Below are positions 1 through 7,974 of a DNA stretch of 64,000 bases, piece after piece. The stretch lies in assembly GCF_023272795.1 (NCBI RefSeq), contig NZ_CP096829.1, positions 5,332,001-5,396,000 of the forward strand, written 5' to 3'. This DNA comes from Flavobacterium humidisoli. Lineage in GTDB: Bacteria; Bacteroidota; Bacteroidia; Flavobacteriales; Flavobacteriaceae. Under the pieces are notes generated by a model that was given only the letters and a program-made list of their open reading frames with translations, was not told where the DNA came from and did no database searches. The stretch's first letter is position 1; each line of letters starts with the position of its first letter. The translations under genes and the position numbers were made by a program.

Positions 1-364
1 CAATAAACGGAACCAGTTCTTTTACAACGTAAGTTTCATACTTAAAACTCGGATCTATCGGACTGTCAAAATACCAGCTTGAATAATTTCCATCTACACC
101 AACCACTATAAATCCGTATTGATCTACTTGTTTTCCTAGTTCTTTAAAATCTCTTGCCCATGAAGCATAGTTTCCGCTATAGCCATGAAGCAGATAAACA
201 ACTGGAAATGCTTTCTTGCTCTTTTTATAATTATCCGGAACTACTACACAAGTTTTAATGTTCTTCTGCATCGAAGGACTAAAAACTTGCAAAGTGTCAA
301 CCTTCGCCGCGTGAACTGCAAAGGCTATAAAAAGAAGAAAGAAAGTGTAAATTGTTTTTTTCAT
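1..364 (-). CDS. Secreted esterase D-like alpha/beta hydrolase (3' end cut by window)
   Basis: Reading the minus strand from an ATG at 364 gives an open frame to the window edge (121 codons). It begins with a hydrophobic signal peptide (MKKTIYTFFLLFIAFAVHA) and continues with FPVVYLLHGYSGNYASWARD, the HG oxyanion-loop motif and strand order typical of the esterase D / putative esterase family (PF00756). The nucleophile GxSxG and the rest of the triad lie beyond the edge and cannot be checked. It starts 55 bp after the stop of the FAD/Fe-S dehydrogenase gene on the same strand, so it may be the second gene of that transcript. The substrate is unknown; a cell-wall O-acetyl esterase would fit the neighbourhood but nothing in the visible part shows it. 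Confidence 0.8.
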   Translation of the reverse strand, partial: MKKTIYTFFLLFIAFAVHAAKVDTLQVFSPSMQKNIKTCVVVPDNYKKSKKAFPVVYLLHGYSGNYASWARDFKELGKQVDQYGFIVVGVDGNYSSWYFDSPIDPSFKYETYVVKELVPFI

Positions 365-419
365 AATTGATGTTTTTATAAAATAATATTTTTGAAAAGC
401 ACTGGGAAAATACAAAAAA

Positions 420-3335
420 TTACTTCAAACAATCTTTTAAAATAGTTACGGGATGCATGGCTTTTCTGCTCGTTCCATCAAAAATCTGATGGCGGCAGCT
501 GGTTCCTGCGGCTGCAATTTCTGTTGATGGCTCTGTTGCCCTAATTTTCGGAAACAGCGTATCTTCCCCCATCTTCATACTGATTTCGTAATGTTCTTTT
601 TCATAACCAAATGAACCCGCCATTCCACAGCAGCCCGAATTATAAATCGTAACGGTATTATTTTTTGGGATATTCAACATCGCAAAAGAAGCTTCTACGC
701 TACTCAATGATTTTTGATGGCAATGCCCATGTATTTTGATATTTTTCTCTTTTTCAGAAAATTGATCTGCGTGAATTTTTCCGTTTCCAATTTCTCTTTT
801 GAAAAACTCCTCGACCGTAAAAGTATTTTTGGCTAATTTCTCCGCACTTTCCTTATCTGCAGCCAATCGGATATATTCGTCTCTGAAAGTCAATATTGCC
901 GAAGGTTCTATTCCGACTAAAGGCGTGTTTTCAGAAATTATATTTTTAAAAGTATTGACATTTTTGTTCGCAATTTCCTGCGCTTCTTCTAAAAATCCTT
1001 TTGAGATAAAGGCTCTTCCGCTTTCTTCATGATCAATTACAATTACTCTGTAACCTAATCTGGTTAACAGTTCGTAGGCATCGATTCCGACTGAAACATC
1101 GTAATAATTGGTAAATTCATCACAAAAAAGATAGACACTTCCATTCTCAAAAGACATGTCTGTATTACGCTTTTTTTCCTTTTCATACCATTTTCTAAAC
1201 GTCTTTGGAGCCAATAACGGCACTTGTCTTTCAGGTGCAATTCCCATACGTTTTTTAATGAATGAAAGATTAGAAGCCCAGTTGGTAACTGATGGCGCAA
1301 TACTTCCTAGTTCATTCAATTTGGAATTGAAAGCAAAGATTTTATTTCGAAAAGAAAAACCATTTGCTTTTTGATATTGGTATAAAAACTCTGCTTTTAA
1401 AGTCGCCACATCAACATTACTCGGGCATTCGCTGGCACAAGCTTTACAACTTACACACAATTCAAAAACCTTATACAATTCTTCGTGATCGAATTTATTT
1501 TCTTTTTCCGAATTCGTCAGATATTCTCTTAAAGCATTGGCACGTGCACGCGTAGTATCTTTTTCGTTTCTGGTGGCACGATAACTTGGACATAAAGTGC
1601 CACCTGCCGATGGCATTTTTCGGCAATCGCCCGAACCGTTGCATTTTTCGGCAGCACGCAAAACGCCTAAACTATCGGAGAAGTCTTGAATCGTTTTTAT
1701 CTCAGGTTCAATCCTTCCCGCTTCGAAACGAAGATTTTCATCCATTTTAGAAGCATTTACGATTTTTCCAACGTTCAAAATCGTGTTGGGATCAAATGCT
1801 TTTTTTACTCGTTTTAGCAGTTCGTAATTTTTATCGCCAATCATAAACGGCAGAAACTCTCCGCGTAAAATTCCGTCGCCATGTTCACCACTTAACGAAC
1901 CTCTATATTTTTTTACCAAATGGGCTACTTCGGTAGATAAATTTCGAAACTGATGTAATCCTTCTTTTGTTTTTAAATTTATCTTCGGACGCAAATGCAG
2001 TTCTCCCGCTCCAGCATGCGCGTAATAAATCGCACTTTGTCCGTGTCTTTCCATCATTGCGGCAAAATCGGCAATATAATTGGGAAGATCGCTCAATTCT
2101 ACAGCGGTATCTTCAATAGAATCGGCAGCTTTATCATCTCCCACAATACTTCCTAAAAGTCCAAGGCCTGCTTTTCTTACGTCATTTACTTTATCAATAT
2201 CTGCGCCATAAATTTTGGGCAAGGCATACCCGAAACCATTGTTTTCCAAATCTTTAATTAGCGCATCAGCCTGCATTTCGGCATCTTCCATGCTAATGTG
2301 CGATCCAACTTCGAGCATAATCACTGCTTTTGGTTCACCTACAATAAAAAATCTATTTTTGGCTTGTTCTCTGTTGGTTTTGGTACAATCTAATATCGTA
2401 TCATCCATCATTTCGCAAGTGTATAGATGATGTTTCATTGCTGTAACAACTGCTTCCAAACTTTCCTGAATGGTATGAAAATGTGCCACAACCATAATAG
2501 TATTGGTTGGTGGCAGATCGTCTACTTTTAACGTTATCTCTGTTGTAAATGCCAAAGTTCCTTCACTTCCGCAAAGCAATTTTCCTAAATTGATGGTGTC
2601 TTCTGTTCCCGAAAAAAGTTTCGATTTCAGTAAAACGTCAATCGCATAACCCGTATTTCGTCTGTGAATTTCTGGTTTTGGAAATTCTCTTAAGATTTCT
2701 TCCTGATTTTCTTTGCTCGAAAGTTCTTCGTAAATCGTTTTATAAATATTGCTTTCTAAAGAATCGCCTTTTGTTTTCTCGATAAATTCTTCAGAGGTTA
2801 AATCTTTAAATACTGCAGTAGTTCCGTCGCTTAAAACGGCTTTTATTTCAACTATTTTATCTCTGGTAACGCCATAGCGAATTGAAGTTGTCCCTGACGA
2901 ATTATTTCCGACCATTCCACCAATCATACATCTATTGGTAGTCGATGTAGTTGGTGCAAAAAAGAGCCCGTGGGGTTTTAGATATAAATTCAGTTCATCG
3001 CGAATTACTCCGGGCTGAACGGTTATGGTTTTCTTTTTAGGATCAAAAGAAACAATTTTATTAAAATGTTTAGAGACATCTACAATAATTCCGCTTCCTA
3101 TTGTCTGTCCTGCCAAAGATGTTCCTGCTGTTCTTGGCGTTATTGATATTTTGTTTTTTGAAGCAAAACGAATAATATTAACAATATCATTTTCTGATTT
3201 TGGAATCGCCACCGCAAGAGGCATTATTCTATAGGCAGAAGCATCTGTTGCGTATATTTTTTTATGAAGGTCATCATAAAAAAGAGTTCCTTCTAGTGAA
3301 GTTTCTAATTCTTGTAGTTGGAGAGAATCGGACAT
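420..3335 (-). CDS. FAD-binding and Fe-S-binding 2-hydroxyacid dehydrogenase (D-lactate / D-2-hydroxyglutarate type)
   Basis: A 971-residue flavo-iron-sulfur oxidoreductase resembling E. coli YdiJ and membrane-associated D-lactate dehydrogenases of the GlcD/Dld family. An N-terminal PCMH-type FAD domain (PRTAGTSLAGQTIGSG, about residues 60-80) is followed by the FAD-oxidase C-terminal domain with SGEHGDG near 480. A first Cys group (CNGSGDC...CP, about 563-585), a ferredoxin-like CVSCKACASECP (about 626-637) and a C-terminal CCG-type domain (GHCHQK; NSGCCGMAGSFG) complete an electron relay. The enzyme would oxidise a D-2-hydroxyacid and pass electrons to the respiratory chain. D-lactate is an attractive substrate here because MurQ, encoded across the DeoR gene, releases it, and the two transcripts share a promoter-operator element. 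D-2-hydroxyglutarate remains the main alternative, since sequence does not separate the two. Confidence 0.88.
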   Translation of the reverse strand: MSDSLQLQELETSLEGTLFYDDLHKKIYATDASAYRIMPLAVAIPKSENDIVNIIRFASKNKISITPRTAGTSLAGQTIGSGIIVDVSKHFNKIVSFDPKKKTITVQPGVIRDELNLYLKPHGLFFAPTTSTTNRCMIGGMVGNNSSGTTSIRYGVTRDKIVEIKAVLSDGTTAVFKDLTSEEFIEKTKGDSLESNIYKTIYEELSSKENQEEILREFPKPEIHRRNTGYAIDVLLKSKLFSGTEDTINLGKLLCGSEGTLAFTTEITLKVDDLPPTNTIMVVAHFHTIQESLEAVVTAMKHHLYTCEMMDDTILDCTKTNREQAKNRFFIVGEPKAVIMLEVGSHISMEDAEMQADALIKDLENNGFGYALPKIYGADIDKVNDVRKAGLGLLGSIVGDDKAADSIEDTAVELSDLPNYIADFAAMMERHGQSAIYYAHAGAGELHLRPKINLKTKEGLHQFRNLSTEVAHLVKKYRGSLSGEHGDGILRGEFLPFMIGDKNYELLKRVKKAFDPNTILNVGKIVNASKMDENLRFEAGRIEPEIKTIQDFSDSLGVLRAAEKCNGSGDCRKMPSAGGTLCPSYRATRNEKDTTRARANALREYLTNSEKENKFDHEELYKVFELCVSCKACASECPSNVDVATLKAEFLYQYQKANGFSFRNKIFAFNSKLNELGSIAPSVTNWASNLSFIKKRMGIAPERQVPLLAPKTFRKWYEKEKKRNTDMSFENGSVYLFCDEFTNYYDVSVGIDAYELLTRLGYRVIVIDHEESGRAFISKGFLEEAQEIANKNVNTFKNIISENTPLVGIEPSAILTFRDEYIRLAADKESAEKLAKNTFTVEEFFKREIGNGKIHADQFSEKEKNIKIHGHCHQKSLSSVEASFAMLNIPKNNTVTIYNSGCCGMAGSFGYEKEHYEISMKMGEDTLFPKIRATEPSTEIAAAGTSCRHQIFDGTSRKAMHPVTILKDCLK

Positions 3336-3555
3336 TTAATTTGGTTCTGTTGCTTTTGGTTCTTTAATAAACATTTATTTCTGCACTGCACTAAAAAGTT
3401 ATTGGGCAAAAACAAAACATTCTAAATCTTATTAGAATTCAATATTTATTAAAGTTCCTATCTAGAAGCTTGAACTTCTTTTACATACACCTGAGAAATA
3501 GTAAGCACAGAAGGATTTTTTTCATAAATATATCTGACTAATAAATTAGTTTTAA

Positions 3556-3594
3556 CAAATATAGATACAAAAAGCATACAAATACATTATTTTG
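3556..3594 (-). promoter_or_regulatory. Promoter and operator of the FAD/Fe-S dehydrogenase gene
   Basis: On the minus strand, 3563-3556 reads TATATTTG, a match to the Bacteroidetes -7 element TAnnTTTG. Exactly 10 bp upstream, 3594-3574 reads CAAAATAATG-T-ATTTGTATGC, matching 19 of 21 positions of the element at 4591-4611 before susC, which also lies 10 bp from a TATATTTG. Predicted transcription start is near 3550, leaving a leader of about 215 nt before the ATG at 3335. The equal spacing and orientation argue for one regulator acting on both promoters. Confidence 0.7.
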
Positions 3595-3640
3595 CGTTTT
3601 TTAACATAATAAAATTAAAATAACGCAACAAAACGCAAAA
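3587..3640. repeat. Cluster of TTTTGCG / CGCAAAA motifs upstream of the dehydrogenase gene
   Basis: The 326-bp gap between the dehydrogenase start and the DeoR stop holds no gene that I can see. Besides the promoter it has TTATTTTGCGTTTTTTAA at 3587-3604, an exact 18-base copy of 4552-4569 in the deoR-susC intergenic region, and a reversed form at 3617-3640 (AAAATAACGCAAC then AAAACGCAAAA). The inverted TTTTGCGTTTT (3590-3600) and AAAACGCAAAA (3630-3640) are perfect 11-base arms. They look like binding sites for the regulator encoded next door. Confidence 0.6.
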
Positions 3641-3661
3641 TTACATTAAACAAATAGTAAG

Positions 3662-4411
3662 TTATAAGATAAATACACCAGATTTTCTATATTCATCTAA
3701 TTTTTCATCTTCTGGATCTAATTCTGTCACAATAGTATCCAATTGCGTAAGATCGCAAACACCATGAGGCATTTTGGTATTTAATTTATTTGAAGCAAAC
3801 ATGGAAACCACTCTATCAGAAGCTTCTATCATTGCTTTTTTTACAATTGAAATTTCATAACCTACTTCTGTAAGGCCTTGTTTGATATTAATACTGCTGG
3901 CACCGATAAAACAAATATCAGCTTTAATTTTAGAAACTACCTGAATCACATCCATACCTATCGTAACCATTGCGTTTTTCTGCATTTTTCCGCCAATAAA
4001 AATCAAGTCAATATTAGGATGTTGAGACAACTGCATGGCTATTGGTAAACTATAAGTATATATTGTAGCTTTCAAATCGGCGGGAATTAACTTTGCAAAA
4101 ACTAAATTAGTGCTTCCTCCACTCATTATAATAACCTGATCGTCATGAAGAAGAGATAATGCCTTTATCACGATTTGCTTTTTCTGTTCTTCTGCAGTTA
4201 TGGCAATATCAAAAACATTTGCAGGTTTTTCTTTAACTTGAACAGCACCTCCATATACTTTCTCTAACAGCTTTCTGCTATCCAATTCGTTCAAATCTCT
4301 TCTAATGGTGTCTTCAGACAAATCGAGAGCCAAAGCTAAATCTGTTGTAACAACTTTTTGGTCTTCAATAAGTTTAGTCATTATGTATTTATGTCTCTCG
4401 GCTTTCAGCAT
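3662..4411 (-). CDS. DeoR/GlpR-family transcriptional regulator
   Basis: A 249-residue regulator with an N-terminal DeoR helix-turn-helix (about residues 5-58; DLSEDTIRRDLNELDSRKLLEKVYGGAV is the recognition-helix region, given here by position about 31-58) and a C-terminal DeoRC sugar-phosphate sensor (about 75-230) with the GGSTN phosphate-loop motif. Length is normal for the family. The ATG at 4411 gives the usual short lead into the HTH. The gene lies between two transcripts whose promoters carry the same 21-bp element, so local control and autoregulation are likely. Family members respond to phosphorylated sugars; MurNAc-6-P or GlcNAc-6-P would be the natural effector here, but that is inference. 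It is unlike the RpiR-type MurR that controls murQ in E. coli and Bacillus. Confidence 0.9.
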   Translation of the reverse strand: MLKAERHKYIMTKLIEDQKVVTTDLALALDLSEDTIRRDLNELDSRKLLEKVYGGAVQVKEKPANVFDIAITAEEQKKQIVIKALSLLHDDQVIIMSGGSTNLVFAKLIPADLKATIYTYSLPIAMQLSQHPNIDLIFIGGKMQKNAMVTIGMDVIQVVSKIKADICFIGASSINIKQGLTEVGYEISIVKKAMIEASDRVVSMFASNKLNTKMPHGVCDLTQLDTIVTELDPEDEKLDEYRKSGVFIL

Positions 4412-4438
4412 TTTTTTTATAAAAGTTAAAATTCATCA

Positions 4439-4446
4439 CAAATATA
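4439..4446 (-). promoter_or_regulatory. -7 element of the deoR promoter
   Basis: Minus-strand TATATTTG, 27 bp before the deoR ATG, identical to the -7 elements found for susC and for the dehydrogenase gene. The 21-bp operator is not present at the 10-bp spacing seen in those two promoters; the nearest related motif (GCAAAATAATGCA, 4487-4499) is 40 bp further upstream and inverted relative to this promoter. Confidence 0.5.
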
Positions 4447-4486
4447 TCAAATATTTCATTCCATATCAGAAAAGAGCCTAAAAACT

Positions 4487-4602
4487 GCAAAATAATGCAT
4501 TAGTAAGATTTTAAAAACAAAATCAATAATTATTTTTTATTAAAATCTGCGTTATTTTGCGTTTTTTAAATTATTTTTCGAAAAAAAGTTCAAAATAATG
4601 CA
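4487..4602. promoter_or_regulatory. Three 13-bp operator-like motifs (GCAAAATAAyGCA) between deoR and susC
   Basis: GCAAAATAATGCA is at 4487-4499 on the plus strand; GCAAAATAACGCA is at 4560-4548 on the minus strand; TCAAAATAATGCA is at 4590-4602 on the plus strand. They differ from one another at one or two positions. CAAAATAATGCATT is an exact 14-base repeat (4488-4501, 4591-4604). Related copies occur on the other side of deoR (3583-3595 minus strand, 12 of 13; 3615-3627, 11 of 13). The arrangement suits several repressor sites in a divergent control region. Confidence 0.6.
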
Positions 4603-4629
4603 TTTATATGCAATAAATAAATATATTTG
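4591..4629 (+). promoter_or_regulatory. susC promoter with overlapping operator
   Basis: TATATTTG at 4622-4629 is the -7 element, 32 bp before the susC ATG. The 21-bp element CAAAATAATG-C-ATTTATATGC (4591-4611) sits 10 bp upstream and contains an inverted GCAT/ATGC. It occupies the place of the -33 box, so a bound protein could either block polymerase or replace a missing -33 contact. Confidence 0.7.
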
Positions 4630-4661
4630 CTCAACAACAACCATAAAAAACCAGATTAATC

Positions 4662-7600
4662 ATGAAAAAGTTACTCTTTATTTCAGTGTTGTTTTTGTGC
4701 ATTCAAGCAGCATTTGGACAAGCAAAAACAGTTACTGGAACAGTAAAAAGCAAAACAGACGGAATTCCAATTCCAGGAGTCAGCGTCATTATTCAAGGAA
4801 CAAATAATGGCACAACTACTGACTTCGATGGAAACTACAGCATTTCTGTAGCACCGGGACGAACGCTAAGCTTTAGTTACATGGGTTATGAAACCCAATT
4901 AATTAAAGTGGAAAGCCAACAGAAAATAAATGTTGGTCTTATAGAAAGCACTTCGAAATTAGACGAAGTTGTTGTTGTAGGTTTTGCTTCTCAGAAAAAA
5001 ACGAACTTAACAGGAGCTGTTGCCAATATTGATGTTGCTAAAACAATTGGAAGCAGACCTTTAACCGATGTTAGTAAAGCTTTACAAGGTACTACTCCGG
5101 GTGTAAACATTAATTTTAACTCAGGAAATATTAACCGTGCCGCAAAAATAAACATTCGTGGAGCGGGTACAATTAATGGTTCAGACGATCCTTTAATATT
5201 AGTAGACGGTGTTCCTACAGATTTATCATTAATTAACCCAAATGATATCGCAACGATGTCTGTACTTAAAGATGCTGCTTCTGCATCTATTTATGGTGCT
5301 CGTGCTGCGTTTGGTGTTGTTCTTATTACTACAAAAAGCGGAAAAACAGGCGAAGGAAAAGTGAGATTTTCTTATTCTGCAAACACTGCTTTTACAAATC
5401 CAATTTCTACACTTAAATTCTTAGATCCAACAGAAGAAATTCCAGGATTAATTGCTGCAGGGACAAGAACGGATGGTTCTACTCCAGAGATTTTTGGCCA
5501 GAACTATAGCATTTTGTTAGACGGAATTAAAAATTGGAAACAAAAATACGCAAACAATCGTACGAGTAATGAAATGGTTTATGGAGAAGATTGGGAAATA
5601 AAAAATGGGGTTCCTTATTTTTACAGAGTTTGGGATGCTAATAAAGAATTGTATGCCAGCAATGCGTTACAAACTACACACAATATTTCTGCTCAAGGAA
5701 ACTTAGGAGATAAAAGTTCATTCTTTGCTTCGTTCGGACTTACTAACCAAGATGGTATGTTAAGAGTAAATCAGGAAAAAAGACAAAGAATCAACATCAA
5801 TTTAGGTTTTACAACAAAATTAGCAGATTGGCTTACTGGAGATTTCAAAGTAATGACAATCAACAGTTCTTACGATCAGCCATTTAACTATTATGGAGGT
5901 TCTGGAACTGATGACACAGGTTACGGAGGTTACTTTGGTTATGCGCTTCGTTGGGGGCAATATTTCCCGAATTTTGGAACTTACAGAGGATACAATTTCC
6001 GTACAGCTGGAGGATATCTATCTAATGCTTCTAGAAACGAAAACAACAAACGCAATACAAGGTTAAGCGCTAGATTTACAGCAGACATTACAAAAGATTT
6101 AAACCTTATCACTGAGATAAGCAGCGTAAACGATTATTATAACAGAAAACAAAATGGTGGTAAATTCTTAGCATGGGACAGCTGGTCTGCAATGCCATAT
6201 GATGCTACTACAATTCAAACTGCTACTCCTGCAACTCTTGAAACAGGAAACGATTTTGTGGGACAATCAAAACAGGAGTCGACTACAAATGTGGTAAACA
6301 TTTATGGTAACTATAAAAAACAATTTGACAAACATAATTTCAAATTCTTAGCTGGTTTCAACTCAGAATGGCAAAATTTATCGCGTAACTATGCGAGAAG
6401 AAATACCCTTTTAGACAAATCAAAACCAGAATTTAATCTTGCAGTAGGGGAACAATTTGTTTCTGGAGCTGCAAACACAGATTTAAATCCAACGGTAACA
6501 GAATACTCTATTGCAGGTTTCTTTGGACGTGTGAATTATGATTACAACGGAATTTATTTAGTAGAGCTTAATGCTCGTTATGATGGTTCATCAAGATTTC
6601 CAACTAACGAACAATGGGGATTCTTCCCTTCTGCTTCTGTAGGATACAAAATTGTGAACGAGAAATTTATGGAAGGAACTCGCGGATGGTTAAACGATCT
6701 TAAATTGCGTGGTTCTATCGGATCAATTGGAAACCAAAATGTTGGAAACAATGCTTTCTTATCAATTATGACAGCTAAAAATCCTTCTTGGATTAACAGT
6801 GGTGCTACTCTCCCACCTTCTACAAATTTACCAACTAACGTAGATCCTGCCTTAACTTGGGAAAAAGTAATGACCAAAGATGTGGGTATCGATGTTAAAA
6901 TATTTGATATGCTTGGTGCTTCTTTTGACTGGTACCAACGTGATACAAAAGGAATGCTTGCTCCAAGTATAACACTTCCAGGTTCATTTGGACAGACTTC
7001 TGCTCAGACGAACTCAGGAAATATGAGAACTAAAGGCTGGGAGCTTTCATTAAACTTTAATAAAAACTTAAGCGAAACTGCTTCTGTTTTTGTTGATCTT
7101 GCTTTATCTGATTCTAAATCGGTTATTACAAAATGGAACAACTCATCTAAATTATTAGCTTTAGTAACAACTGACACTAAACCTTACTATGATGGTTTCG
7201 AAATCGGTCAAATCTGGGGATTAACTGCGGACAGACTTCTTCAGGCTGATGACGTGATTACCAACAACGGAAAAACAGTAAATGGCGTTGACTACTCTAA
7301 AACAATGGGTGGAAACTTTAAATATGGAGCTGGAGACGTTCATTATGTAGATGTAGATGGTGACGGAGCTATTACTCGTGGAGCTGGAACTGCTGATGAT
7401 CATGGAGATTTGAAAAAAATTGGTAACTCTACGCCTCGTTACAGATACGGTATCACATTAGGTGGTAAATTCCGCGGATTTGATATTTCTACTTTCTTCC
7501 AAGGTGTTGGAAAACGTGATTACTGGGCTGCTTCAGATGCTGTATTGCCTTTCTTCCGTGCGCCTCAGCAAATGTATGCCAACCAAGCAGATTACTGGAC

Positions 7601-7949
7601 TCCAGAAAATACAGATGCTTATTTCCCAAATCCATACTATGGTAACGAAGCAAATACTTTTGGGTCAGGTACTCAAGGTCAGAACAACTTTGTTACTTCG
7701 ACAAGATATTTGTTAGACATGTCTTATTTCCGTCTAAAAAACTTTACTATCGGATATAATTTGCCAGTAGCTCTTGTGAAAAAAGCAGGATTAGAAAAAG
7801 TAAGATTATATACTTCTGGCGAAAATATTGCGACTTGGGCAGACAAACGTCTTCCTGTAGATCCTGAAATCGACGAAACAGAAGTTTTCTGGGGAAGAGC
7901 TTATCCTTACACAAAAACATGGTCAGTTGGTGTTGATATCTCTTTCTAA
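4662..7949 (+). CDS. SusC/RagA TonB-dependent outer-membrane transporter (cell-wall sugar locus)
   Basis: A 1095-residue TonB-dependent receptor. A signal peptide ending in FGQA (about residue 20) leads into a carboxypeptidase-regulatory-like beta-sandwich (about 22-100), then DEVVVVGFASQKKTNLTGAV (about 107-126), the hallmark start of SusC plug domains, then a plug with DDPLILVDGVP and a beta-barrel ending in the aromatic WSVGVDISF. It imports oligomers across the outer membrane with its SusD partner, using TonB energy. The ATG at 4662 is preferred to the earlier 4598 start because it gives a clean signal peptide. The gene heads a plus-strand series of muropeptide-processing genes, so murein fragments or MurNAc-GlcNAc saccharides are the inferred ligand. 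Unlike the second SusC at 52525, it has no STN domain, consistent with DeoR rather than sigma/FecR control. Confidence 0.95.
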   Translation: MKKLLFISVLFLCIQAAFGQAKTVTGTVKSKTDGIPIPGVSVIIQGTNNGTTTDFDGNYSISVAPGRTLSFSYMGYETQLIKVESQQKINVGLIESTSKLDEVVVVGFASQKKTNLTGAVANIDVAKTIGSRPLTDVSKALQGTTPGVNINFNSGNINRAAKINIRGAGTINGSDDPLILVDGVPTDLSLINPNDIATMSVLKDAASASIYGARAAFGVVLITTKSGKTGEGKVRFSYSANTAFTNPISTLKFLDPTEEIPGLIAAGTRTDGSTPEIFGQNYSILLDGIKNWKQKYANNRTSNEMVYGEDWEIKNGVPYFYRVWDANKELYASNALQTTHNISAQGNLGDKSSFFASFGLTNQDGMLRVNQEKRQRININLGFTTKLADWLTGDFKVMTINSSYDQPFNYYGGSGTDDTGYGGYFGYALRWGQYFPNFGTYRGYNFRTAGGYLSNASRNENNKRNTRLSARFTADITKDLNLITEISSVNDYYNRKQNGGKFLAWDSWSAMPYDATTIQTATPATLETGNDFVGQSKQESTTNVVNIYGNYKKQFDKHNFKFLAGFNSEWQNLSRNYARRNTLLDKSKPEFNLAVGEQFVSGAANTDLNPTVTEYSIAGFFGRVNYDYNGIYLVELNARYDGSSRFPTNEQWGFFPSASVGYKIVNEKFMEGTRGWLNDLKLRGSIGSIGNQNVGNNAFLSIMTAKNPSWINSGATLPPSTNLPTNVDPALTWEKVMTKDVGIDVKIFDMLGASFDWYQRDTKGMLAPSITLPGSFGQTSAQTNSGNMRTKGWELSLNFNKNLSETASVFVDLALSDSKSVITKWNNSSKLLALVTTDTKPYYDGFEIGQIWGLTADRLLQADDVITNNGKTVNGVDYSKTMGGNFKYGAGDVHYVDVDGDGAITRGAGTADDHGDLKKIGNSTPRYRYGITLGGKFRGFDISTFFQGVGKRDYWAASDAVLPFFRAPQQMYANQADYWTPENTDAYFPNPYYGNEANTFGSGTQGQNNFVTSTRYLLDMSYFRLKNFTIGYNLPVALVKKAGLEKVRLYTSGENIATWADKRLPVDPEIDETEVFWGRAYPYTKTWSVGVDISF

Positions 7950-7974
7950 TCTCTAACTATTCAAAACTCTTACA

